This document shows, piece after piece, positions 29,190 through 36,950 of a stretch of DNA of 64,000 nt (positions within the stretch are counted from its first letter, which is position 1; each line of letters starts with the position of its first letter). The stretch lies in assembly GCA_028698335.1 (NCBI GenBank), contig JAQVDP010000008.1, positions 1 to 64,000 of the forward strand. Direction: 5' to 3'. A model generated the notes under the pieces. It did no database searches. It was not told where the DNA came from and saw nothing but the letters and a program-made list of their open reading frames with translations. The stretch is from Nevskiales bacterium (lineage in GTDB: Bacteria; Pseudomonadota; Gammaproteobacteria; Nevskiales; Nevskiaceae). The position numbers were made by a program, and so were the translations under genes.

Positions 29190-30902
29190 ATGAGCACGCT
29201 GCTCGAGCAGGCTGCGCACTGGGGTTTGAACATCGAGACGCCGGAACGCGTCGGCAGCCTCGACGATCTGGCCACCGCCGAAACCGCGGACCTGGTGGTC
29301 GTCGGCCTCGGCGGCGCCGGGGTCAGCGCGGCGATGCAGGGCCTGGAGCTGGGCCTGGATGTCGTCGCCGTCGACCGCTACGAGGGCGGCGGTTCGTCGG
29401 CCGCCAACGGCGGCGTGTTCTACGCCGGCGGCGGAACCGCGATCCAGCGCGAGGCCGGCGTCGAGGACACGCCGGAGGAGATGTACAAGTACCTCAAGCT
29501 GGAGGTCGGCGATGTCGTCGGCGACGCGACGCTGCGCGCGTTCTGCGAGCAGAGCGTCGAGACCGTCGACTGGCTGATCGGCCACGGCGCCCGCTTCAAC
29601 AGCAAGCTGTGGAAGGAGAAGACCTCCTATCCGCCGCTGGACTGCTTCCTCTACCACCCCGACAGCTCGCTGGCCGCGCCCTACGCCAAGCACGCCCGGC
29701 CGGCGGCGCGTGGGCATCGCGGTCACACCACCAACGGCAAGAAGGCCTGGGGGCTCGGCGGCGCGATCTACGATCCGCTGCGTGACGCGGCGCTGCGCGC
29801 CGGCCTGCGCTTCCATCGCCACGCCGAGGCCACCCGCCTCGCCGTCGACGCGCGCGGCCGGGTCTGCGGCGTGCGCATCCTGCAGATTCCGGAAGGCAGC
29901 GCCGAGGCCCGGCGCTTCAGCCGCTACATCGCCAACGCCGCGAAGTGGCTCGCCGCGCTGCCGCCGAGCTTTCCGATGGCGGCGCTGACCTTCGCGATCG
30001 GGCGCTGGTATCTGCGCAAGGCGCAGAAACTGGAGGCCAGCCACCGCGAGGCGCGCTGGATCGGGGCGCGGCGCGGGGTCGTCATCAGTGCCGGCGGTTT
30101 CATCATGAATCCGCCGATGGTGCAGCACTTCGCGCCGCGCTATGCCAGCGGCCTGCCCAACGGCACGCTCGGCGACAACGGCAGCGGCATCGTCCTCGGC
30201 GCATCGGCGGGCGGCGACGTCGGCCTGATGAACCGGATCAGCGCGTGGCGCTTCATCAATCCGCCCAAGGCCTGGGCGCAGGGCATGCTGATCAACCAGC
30301 GCGGCGAGCGCTTCGTCAACGAGACGCTGTACGGCGCCTCGCTCGGTGACGCGATCGTGGAGAAACAGGGCGGCAAGGCCTGGATCCTGCTCGACGCGAG
30401 GCTGCGCGCCGATGCGTTCAGGCAGGCGCGCGACCCGAAGATCGTGCCGTTCCAGCGCGACGTCGCGATTCTCAACCTGCTGTTCAATGCCGTCCGCGCG
30501 CCGACGCTCGACGCGCTGGCCGAAAAGGTCGGCTTCGACGCCGAGGTGCTGCGGGACAGTGTCGACCGTTACAACCGCTCGGCCCGCGGCGAGTCGGACG
30601 ATCCGTTCGAGAAACGGACCGAAGAGATGGCCCCGATCGAGACCGGTCCGTTCTACGCGATCGACGCGTCGATCGATTCGCGCCTGCTGCCGATGGCGAC
30701 GATGACCGTCGGCGGCCTGCGCGTCGAGGAGACCAGCGGCCGCGTGCTGGATGCGTCGGGCGCGCCGGTCGAGGGGCTGTACGCCGCCGGCCGTGCGGCG
30801 ATCGGCCTGTGTTCGAATATCTACGTCAGCGGCCTGTCCTATGCGGACTGCGTGTTCTCGGGGCGCCGCGCCGCGCGCCACGCCGCCGGCGCGCCACAGT
30901 GA
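29190..30902 (+). CDS. KSTD-like FAD-dependent steroid dehydrogenase (copy 1)
   Basis: The 570-residue flavoprotein belongs to the 3-ketosteroid dehydrogenase/fumarate reductase superfamily. It has an N-terminal dinucleotide fold LVVVGLGGAGVSAAM near residue 35, SSAANGGVFYAGGGT, WRFINPPKAW in the substrate cap, and the C-terminal AAGRAAIGLCSNIYVSGLSYADC. It introduces or reduces a double bond in a steroid ring, or does so on a related CoA ester. The classical KSTD tyrosines cannot be assigned with certainty. GGGAG precedes the ATG. It is paralogous to the gene at 34357 and convergent with the ferredoxin gene. Confidence 0.8.
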   Translation: MSTLLEQAAHWGLNIETPERVGSLDDLATAETADLVVVGLGGAGVSAAMQGLELGLDVVAVDRYEGGGSSAANGGVFYAGGGTAIQREAGVEDTPEEMYKYLKLEVGDVVGDATLRAFCEQSVETVDWLIGHGARFNSKLWKEKTSYPPLDCFLYHPDSSLAAPYAKHARPAARGHRGHTTNGKKAWGLGGAIYDPLRDAALRAGLRFHRHAEATRLAVDARGRVCGVRILQIPEGSAEARRFSRYIANAAKWLAALPPSFPMAALTFAIGRWYLRKAQKLEASHREARWIGARRGVVISAGGFIMNPPMVQHFAPRYASGLPNGTLGDNGSGIVLGASAGGDVGLMNRISAWRFINPPKAWAQGMLINQRGERFVNETLYGASLGDAIVEKQGGKAWILLDARLRADAFRQARDPKIVPFQRDVAILNLLFNAVRAPTLDALAEKVGFDAEVLRDSVDRYNRSARGESDDPFEKRTEEMAPIETGPFYAIDASIDSRLLPMATMTVGGLRVEETSGRVLDASGAPVEGLYAAGRAAIGLCSNIYVSGLSYADCVFSGRRAARHAAGAPQ

Positions 30903-30935
30903 CGCACCGGCGGGAACCGTGAACGGCGGTGCCGG

Positions 30936-31256
30936 TCAGTGCTGCCCTTCCGGGGTGCGCACGACCAGGCCGTCGAGATCGCCGGACACGGTGATCTGAC
31001 AGGCCAGCCGCGACGCGGCGGTGACGCCCTCGGCCATCTCCAGCATCGAGCGCTCGGTATCGCCGAGTTCCGGCAGCTTCGCCGCCAGCGGTCCCTCGAT
31101 GTAGCAGTGGCAGGTCGCGCAGGCGCACGAGCCGCCGCAATCGCCGTCGATGCCGGGCACGAGATTGTCGACGGCCGTCTGCATCAGCGACTGGCCGTTT
31201 TCGGCGTCGATGCTGCGCTCGGTCCCGTTGTACTCGACGAAAGTGATCTTGGTCAC
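30936..31256 (-). CDS. [2Fe-2S] ferredoxin, adrenodoxin/P450 type
   Basis: The 106-residue ferredoxin has cluster ligands C40-x5-C46-x2-C49 and a distant C86; C44 and C51 are extra cysteines. This is the vertebrate/putidaredoxin-type layout that passes electrons to bacterial P450s. It starts at a GTG (31256) with GGAGG eight bases upstream. It follows the ferredoxin reductase and P450 genes on the same strand, giving a complete three-part electron chain. Confidence 0.9.
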   Translation of the reverse strand: MTKITFVEYNGTERSIDAENGQSLMQTAVDNLVPGIDGDCGGSCACATCHCYIEGPLAAKLPELGDTERSMLEMAEGVTAASRLACQITVSGDLDGLVVRTPEGQH

Positions 31257-31333
31257 GTTGTAATCCTCCAGTGTCGATCCGCACCATGCGGAAAATCGAA
31301 AAAAGGTAATGCGGCCACGCGCCGCGAATGAAC

Positions 31334-32551
31334 TCAGGCCGCCAGGGCCTTTGCTTCGATGCTGTCGTCACCCAGCTGCTGCGCCGACGGCGCCTTGCCG
31401 TCCTTGATCCAGCGCTTGGCCAGGGTGAACTCGATCGGCCGGTTGACGGCGTCCACCGCCAGCAGCCGTCCGTCCTTCAGGTAGAACGCCGCAAACGAGC
31501 GCGTCGCCATGTCGCCCCTGATCACGACCTGGTCGTAGCCCTGGCTCAGACCGGCGGTCTGCAGCTTGAGCTCGTACTGGTCGGACCAGAACCACGGCAC
31601 CTGGTCGTAGGCCTGCGGCTTGCCGCAGATGTCGGCCGCCGCGGTCTTGGCCTGCTCCAGCGCGTTGTGCACCGACTCCAGCCGCAGGCGCCGGCCGTAC
31701 AGATGGCTCGGATGGTTGCTGCAGTCTCCGACCGCATAGACCCCCGGTGCCGACGTCCGGCAGAACGCGTCGACGACGATGCCGTTGTCGCAGTCGATCC
31801 CGGCCGCCTGGGCCAGCTCGACGTTGGGCAGCAGACCGACGCCGGCCACGACCAGATCAGCCTCGATCCGGTCGCCCGCCGTGGACACCACGACCGCCTT
31901 GCCGTCCCGGTCCTCGATCGCGCTGACCGCGACACCGGTGCGCAGATCCACACCGGCACCGCGATGGACGCGTTCGAAGAAGCCGGCGACCTCCGGGCTG
32001 GCGACGCGCGCCAGCACCATCGGCGCCATCTCCAGCACGACCGGCTGCAGCCCGTGCTTGATCGCGACCGCCGCCACCTCCAGACCGATGTACCCGGCGC
32101 CGACGATGACGATGCGCGCGCCCTGGACGAAGCGGGGCCGCATCGCGTCGACATCGGCGATCGTGCGCAGATAGTGCACGGCCGGATGATCGGCACCCGG
32201 ACACGGCAGCGGCCGCGGCCGCCCACCGGTGGCCAGGATCAGATGGTGGTACGCCAGTTGCCCGCCGTCCGACAGCGTCAGGCTGCGACGCCCGGCATCG
32301 AGGCCGGTCGCCTCGACGCCCAGACGCGCATCGACCCCGGCCCCTTCGTAGAAGGCGGGCGGACGCATCAGCAGGCGCTCGCGCGGCAACTCGCCGGCGA
32401 GATAGGCCTTGGACAGCGGCGGCCGCTGGTACGGCAGGCTCTGCTCGGCCGTGACGAGGGTGATGCCCCCGTCAAAGCCGCCCTGCCGCAGGCTGGCCAC
32501 CGCCTGCCCGGCGGCGTGCCCGCCGCCGACGATCACGACGTTCGCACTCAT
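31334..32551 (-). CDS. Ferredoxin reductase, FAD/NAD(P)H-dependent
   Basis: The 405-residue class I reductase (putidaredoxin/rubredoxin reductase type) has the N-terminal FAD motif VVIVGGGHAAGQAV, an NAD(P)H-binding motif IVIVGAGYIGLEVA near residue 150, and GVYAVGDCSNHP near the FAD site. It transfers electrons from NAD(P)H to the ferredoxin encoded next. It lies 12 bp after the P450 gene. Complete length, no oddities. Confidence 0.9.
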   Translation of the reverse strand: MSANVVIVGGGHAAGQAVASLRQGGFDGGITLVTAEQSLPYQRPPLSKAYLAGELPRERLLMRPPAFYEGAGVDARLGVEATGLDAGRRSLTLSDGGQLAYHHLILATGGRPRPLPCPGADHPAVHYLRTIADVDAMRPRFVQGARIVIVGAGYIGLEVAAVAIKHGLQPVVLEMAPMVLARVASPEVAGFFERVHRGAGVDLRTGVAVSAIEDRDGKAVVVSTAGDRIEADLVVAGVGLLPNVELAQAAGIDCDNGIVVDAFCRTSAPGVYAVGDCSNHPSHLYGRRLRLESVHNALEQAKTAAADICGKPQAYDQVPWFWSDQYELKLQTAGLSQGYDQVVIRGDMATRSFAAFYLKDGRLLAVDAVNRPIEFTLAKRWIKDGKAPSAQQLGDDSIEAKALAA

Positions 32552-32563
32552 CGCGTCGATCCG

Positions 32564-33820
32564 TCAGGCGTTGATCCGGACCGGCAGTTCCTCGTAGCCC
32601 TTGACGAAGCTCGAGAAGACCCGCCGCGGCTCGCCGACGACCTCGATCTGACCCGGATTCGGCCAGCGCTTCAGCGCTTCTTCCCACAGCACGCGCAGCT
32701 GCATCTCCGCCAGGCGGTTGCCGACGCAGCGATGGATGCCGAAGCCGAACGACAGGTGATGGCGGGACTTGGCGCGGTCGATGATGAACTGGTCGGCGTT
32801 CTCGATCTCATCGCTGTCGCGATTGCCCGAGACGTACCACATCACGACCTTGTCGCCCTTCTTGATCTGCTTGCCGCCGAGCTCGAAGTCTTCCAGCGCG
32901 GTGCGGCGCATGTGCGCCAGCGGCGTCTGCCAGCGGACGATCTCCGACACCATCGACGGAATCAGCTCCGGATTCGCGCAGAGCTTGCGGTACTCGTCCG
33001 GATTCTCGTTGAGCGCGAGCAGGCCGCCACTCATGGAGTTGCGGGTGGTGTCGTTGCCGCCGACGATCAGCAGCAGCATGTTGCCCATGAACTCTTCCGG
33101 GCTCATGTTGCGGGTGTTCTCCGAGTGCGCCAGCATCGACAGCAGATCGGGCTGCGGATCGGAATTCGCACGCTCATTGAACAGCTTGGTCATGTAGGCG
33201 GCGCACTCGTGGATTTCCTTCATGCGCTGCTCTTCGGTCTCGATCCCGCAGGTGCCGAGCTCGCAGGTCGCGACGTCGGACCAGCGCGTCAGCTTGGCCC
33301 GATCCTCGAACGGGAATCCGAACAGCGTCGCCAGCATCTGCGTGGTCAGGTTGATCGAGACACGATCGACCCAGTTGAAGGTCTCGCCGACCGGCAGCGC
33401 GTCGAGCGCGTTCTGGGTGCGCTGACGGATCAGGCCCTCCAGCTTCGCGAGGTTCTCCGGCGCGACGATCGGGGTCACCGTCTTGCGCTGCACGTCGTGC
33501 TTGGGCGGATCCATCGCGATGAACATCGGCAGCGTCGCCGCCGCGTTGTTGTCCATGATGGTGATGCCGCCGAAGCGCGACTCGGACGAGAACACCTTGT
33601 GATTGGTGTCCACCGCCATGATGTCCTTGAATCGGGTCACCGACCAGTACGGTCCGTACTGGCTGTCCTTGCAGTAATGGACCGGGTCTTCCTTGCGCAG
33701 GCGCTCGAAGTACGGCCACAGCGTGTTGTCGCGGAACAGCGTCGGGTCGGCGACGTTGATCTTGTCCAGCGGAATCGAATAGGCATCGGCGCGGCCGGCG
33801 GCCGCAGCAGTCTGACTCAT
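32564..33820 (-). CDS. Cytochrome P450, CYP153-like
   Basis: The 418-residue soluble P450 has an I-helix oxygen motif VGGNDTTRNSMSGG, a K-helix ExxR (EIVR) and the heme loop FGFGIHRCVGNRLAEMQL with C365. The pattern MFIAMDPPKHDVQRKTVTPIVAPENL and the end FVKGYEELPVRI are typical of CYP153, which hydroxylates terminal carbons of alkanes or fatty acids, rather than of the CYP125/CYP142 steroid hydroxylases. The ATG at 33820 has AGGAG upstream. It forms an operon with reductase and ferredoxin genes. A strong palindrome lies 121 bp upstream. Confidence 0.88.
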   Translation of the reverse strand: MSQTAAAAGRADAYSIPLDKINVADPTLFRDNTLWPYFERLRKEDPVHYCKDSQYGPYWSVTRFKDIMAVDTNHKVFSSESRFGGITIMDNNAAATLPMFIAMDPPKHDVQRKTVTPIVAPENLAKLEGLIRQRTQNALDALPVGETFNWVDRVSINLTTQMLATLFGFPFEDRAKLTRWSDVATCELGTCGIETEEQRMKEIHECAAYMTKLFNERANSDPQPDLLSMLAHSENTRNMSPEEFMGNMLLLIVGGNDTTRNSMSGGLLALNENPDEYRKLCANPELIPSMVSEIVRWQTPLAHMRRTALEDFELGGKQIKKGDKVVMWYVSGNRDSDEIENADQFIIDRAKSRHHLSFGFGIHRCVGNRLAEMQLRVLWEEALKRWPNPGQIEVVGEPRRVFSSFVKGYEELPVRINA

Positions 33821-33940
33821 CTCCAGTTCTCCTTTCGCGCGCGGCGCCGGGCATCTCAATACCGGCAAGGTGCCGGCGCCGGTTCGGCCGCAAGTGAAAC
33901 CGCATCCGCCTGCCCGGGATATGGAAACGGCAGGCGTTAT

Positions 33941-33967
33941 CAAGTACGTAGTAGAACTACGCACTTG
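33941..33967. promoter_or_regulatory. 27-bp near-perfect palindrome, likely operator of the P450 operon
   Basis: Arms of 12 bp, CAAGTACGTAGT and ACTACGCACTTG, are separated by three bases and match at 11 of 12 positions. Size and symmetry suit a TetR-, LysR- or MarR-type regulator. It lies upstream of the P450 gene and also in the long gap before the divergent flavoprotein gene, so it may control both. The regulator gene itself is not in the window. Confidence 0.6.
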
Positions 33968-34181
33968 TCACTTTATAGGCCCCTGGAAATGTTTCGTCAA
34001 CCCTATCGTTCGGCCGGTCTTGAAACCGTCACGAACCCCACCCCAGCCTGCCGCAATGCAGCAAAATCAAGGCATTCAAGGCGTCACACTCAAAAGACAT
34101 CGCCGATCCCCGCCGCGTTCCCATCCGATCAGCAACGCCGCATGCGCCACGCCGTCGGGCTGGATGCGACCGACGCACGGA

Positions 34182-34300
34182 GGTCATCGCGAGCAGTGCC
34201 CGCGACGCATGATCCCCTGCCTCCGAAGCCCCCGGCCGTGTCTGTTGCGAGCGGTGCTCCGGGGGTCATCGCGAGCAGTGCTCGCGAAGCATGACCCCCT
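34182..34300. repeat. Pair of REP-like palindromic repeats
   Basis: A 37-bp unit occurs at 34182-34218 and again at 34264-34300 with three mismatches. Each begins GGTCATCGCGAGCAGTGC and closes with a GCATGAyCCCCT arm. In the second copy the outer arms GGGGGTCAT/ATGACCCCC and the inner arms CGCGAGCA/TGCTCGCG pair perfectly, giving a stable hairpin. This is the architecture of bacterial REP elements, which sit between genes and can protect or end transcripts. Confidence 0.7.
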
Positions 34301-34356
34301 CACCCCAACGGACGAAGATGTTTGGGGGGGGATGCCAATAATTCGGAACATCGCCG

Positions 34357-36084
34357 ATGCCGACCTCCAGCATGTCCGTCACCGCTGCAGAAACTCTCCA
34401 GGATCGCAGTGCGCACGCCGCCGACGGCGTTGCCCCGATCGATCCGCCGTTGACCGTGACCGATGCGTCCAGCACCGCCTGGGACGCTCAATGCGATGTG
34501 CTGGTCGCGGGCTTCGGCGCCGCCGGGGCCGCGGCCGCGATCAGCGCCCGCGAGCAGGGCGCCGAGGTCCTGGTCATCGACCGCTTCGACGGCGGCGGCG
34601 CGACCGCCAAGAGCGGCGGCGTGGTCTACGCCGGCGGCGGCACCGCGCAGCAGAAGGCGGCCGGCTACGACGACACGCCGGAGCAGATGTTCAATTACCT
34701 GCGCCAGGAGACCGGGGACGCGGTCACCCCGGAGACCCTGCGCCGCTTCTGCGAGGACAGCACCGGCCTGATCGAATGGCTCGAATCGATCGGCGCCGAC
34801 TTCCGCTCGACCGAACCGCCGCCGAAGACGTCCTATCCCAAGGACGGCATCTATCTCTATTACTCCGGCAACGAGGCCGTGCCGGCCTACGCGGAACACG
34901 CCAGGCCGGCGCCGCGCGGACACCGCACCCGCGGCAGCTGGCTGTCGGGCAAGGCGCTGTTCGAATTCCTGAGCCGGCGCGTGCAGGACCTCGGCATCGA
35001 GGTCCGGCCGCAGACCGCCGCGCGCCGCCTGATCGTCGATCCGGCGGGGCAGGTTCTCGGCCTCGAGGTTCATCAGCTGCCGCCGGGATCGGCGGCGGCC
35101 CGCCAGCATCGCAAGCTGATCCGCCGCGCCGAGTCGCTGCACAACGTCGCGCCGGGCTGGGCCGATCGCCTGCGCGCCCGCGCCCGCGCACTGGAGCTGA
35201 CGGCGGCGCGCCCGCTGAAACTACGCGCGCGGCATGGCGTGATCCTGTCGACCGGCGGCTTCATCTTCAACCGCGAGATGGTCACGCAGTACGCCCCCCG
35301 CTTCCAGCAGACCATGCGCCTGGGCACGACCGGCTGCGACGGCAGCGGCATCCGCCTCGGACAGAGCGCCGGCGGCGTCGCCGCGCGCATGGAAAAGGTC
35401 TCGGCGTGGCGCTTCATCAATCCGCCGACCGCGTGGCCGACCGGCATCGTCGTCAACCGCGCGGGCCGGCGCTTCTGCAACGAACAGGTCTACGGCGCCA
35501 AGCTCGGCGTCGAGATGTGCGAGGACCACGACGGCCGCGCCTGGCTGATCCTGGACCGGCGCCTGCGCCGCAAGGCGCTGCGCGAGGCCCTGTTCGGCGG
35601 CCTGTGGTTCTTCCAGAGCGTTCCGGCTTTCTTCCTGATGCTGTTCGCGCCCCGCGCCCGCACGCCGGAGCAGCTCGCGGCACGGATCGGCGTCGATCCC
35701 GCCGGGCTGCGCGCGTCGCTCGACGCGTACAACCGCGCGGCCGCCGGCGAGTGCGCGGACGAAACCGGCAAGGCGCCCGACTTTCGCGCCGAGCTGCGCG
35801 AGGCGCCCTATTTCGCGTTGGACATCTCCGCCGGCAGCAGCTCGTTTCCGTGCCCGTCGATCACGCTCGGCGGCCTGCGCATCGACGAGGACAACGGCCA
35901 GGTGATCGATCGCGACGGTCGACCGATCGCGGGGCTGTACGCGGCGGGGCGTACCGCCGTCGGCATCGCGTCCAACGGCTACGTCAGCGGCCTGTCGATC
36001 GCCGACTGCCTCTGGTCCGGCCGTCGCGCCGGAAGCCATTGCGCGGCACTGGCCCGATCGGCGCAGGCGGCCGCGGCCAACTGA
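34357..36084 (+). CDS. KSTD-like FAD-dependent steroid dehydrogenase (copy 2)
   Basis: The 575-residue flavoprotein has the FAD motif VLVAGFGAAGAAAAI near residue 50, ATAKSGGVVYAGGGTA, WRFINPPTAWPTG and AAGRTAVGIASNGYVSGLSIADC. It is clearly a paralogue of the protein at 29190 by its shared motifs and length. The two may act on different steroid rings or positions (delta-1 and delta-4), which the sequence alone does not settle. Two Met codons, 34357 and 34372, could start translation; GGAAC lies eight bases before the first. An SDR and FadD3-like gene follow on the same strand. Confidence 0.8.
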   Translation: MPTSSMSVTAAETLQDRSAHAADGVAPIDPPLTVTDASSTAWDAQCDVLVAGFGAAGAAAAISAREQGAEVLVIDRFDGGGATAKSGGVVYAGGGTAQQKAAGYDDTPEQMFNYLRQETGDAVTPETLRRFCEDSTGLIEWLESIGADFRSTEPPPKTSYPKDGIYLYYSGNEAVPAYAEHARPAPRGHRTRGSWLSGKALFEFLSRRVQDLGIEVRPQTAARRLIVDPAGQVLGLEVHQLPPGSAAARQHRKLIRRAESLHNVAPGWADRLRARARALELTAARPLKLRARHGVILSTGGFIFNREMVTQYAPRFQQTMRLGTTGCDGSGIRLGQSAGGVAARMEKVSAWRFINPPTAWPTGIVVNRAGRRFCNEQVYGAKLGVEMCEDHDGRAWLILDRRLRRKALREALFGGLWFFQSVPAFFLMLFAPRARTPEQLAARIGVDPAGLRASLDAYNRAAAGECADETGKAPDFRAELREAPYFALDISAGSSSFPCPSITLGGLRIDEDNGQVIDRDGRPIAGLYAAGRTAVGIASNGYVSGLSIADCLWSGRRAGSHCAALARSAQAAAAN

Positions 36085-36159
36085 ACACCGGCGCCGGCGG
36101 CAGACCTGCCGGCGCCCATCCACTTACGAACAGAAGTCGAGTCTTCGAGGAGCACAACG

Positions 36160-36927
36160 ATGGGACGAGTCCAGGGCAAGGTGGCGATCGTGACCGGAGC
36201 CGCCAGCGGCGTCGGCAAGGAAGATGCACTGCTGCTGGCCCGGGAAGGCGCCAACGTGGTGCTGACCGACGTCAACGAGGAAGCCGGTGAGGCCGTCGCC
36301 CGTGAGATCGGCGACCAGGCGATGTTCGTCAAGCACGACATCGCGTCCGAGCAGGGCTGGATCGACGTCGTCAAGGCCACCGAGGAACGCTTCGGCGGCG
36401 TCGACGTGCTGGTCAACAACGCCGCGATCCTGGCGCAGGCGACGATCGAGGACACCACGCTGGAGCTGTGGCAGAAGATCCAGCGCGTGAACTCGGACGG
36501 CTACTTCCTCGGCTGCAAGTACGGCCTGGAGGCGATGAAGAAGCGGCCCAAGGGATCGATCATCAACATGTCGTCGATGGCGGGCATCGGCGGCGTCTCG
36601 TCGTTCTGCGCGTACAGCGCGTCGAAGGCGGCGGTCGCCGGCCTGACCCGCACCGTGGCCGCCCATTGCCGGGCGCAGCTGTACAAGGTCCGCTGCAACT
36701 CGATCCATCCGGACGGAATCGCCACGCCGATGGTGTTCAACCTGCACAAGGAGCAGGGCCAGAATACGTCCTATGTCCGCGAGAAGGATCCGCGACAGCT
36801 GCAGGCCCGCTTCGCCCAACCGCGCGACATCGCCAACCTGGTGCTGTTCCTGGCGTCGGACGAGTCCAGCTTCATCAACGGCGCCGAACTGCGGATCGAC
36901 AACGGCTACCTGATGTGGGCGGACTGA
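36160..36927 (+). CDS. Short-chain dehydrogenase, hydroxysteroid dehydrogenase-like
   Basis: The 255-residue classical SDR has VTGAASGVGKE, NNAAI (for NNAG), the catalytic Ser in MSSMAG and YSASK, and it ends in a typical SDR C terminus (GAELRIDNGY). It resembles 3-alpha/20-beta-hydroxysteroid dehydrogenases. GAGGAG precedes the ATG by eight bases. It lies 75 bp after the flavoprotein gene and 23 bp before the FadD3-like gene, so it is likely part of the HIP unit. Confidence 0.82.
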   Translation: MGRVQGKVAIVTGAASGVGKEDALLLAREGANVVLTDVNEEAGEAVAREIGDQAMFVKHDIASEQGWIDVVKATEERFGGVDVLVNNAAILAQATIEDTTLELWQKIQRVNSDGYFLGCKYGLEAMKKRPKGSIINMSSMAGIGGVSSFCAYSASKAAVAGLTRTVAAHCRAQLYKVRCNSIHPDGIATPMVFNLHKEQGQNTSYVREKDPRQLQARFAQPRDIANLVLFLASDESSFINGAELRIDNGYLMWAD

Positions 36928-36950
36928 GCGCCGCCGGCTTAGGCACACCG

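Larger units (their letters stand above)
33821..34356. other. 536-bp divergent intergenic region
   Basis: The region between the P450 gene and the second KSTD-like gene has no convincing gene. It contains the 27-bp palindrome near the P450 side and two REP-like repeats near the flavoprotein side. A run of eight Gs (34323-34330) precedes the flavoprotein gene. Composition is less GC-rich around 33935-34090 than in the neighbouring genes, consistent with regulatory sequence. Confidence 0.5.
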
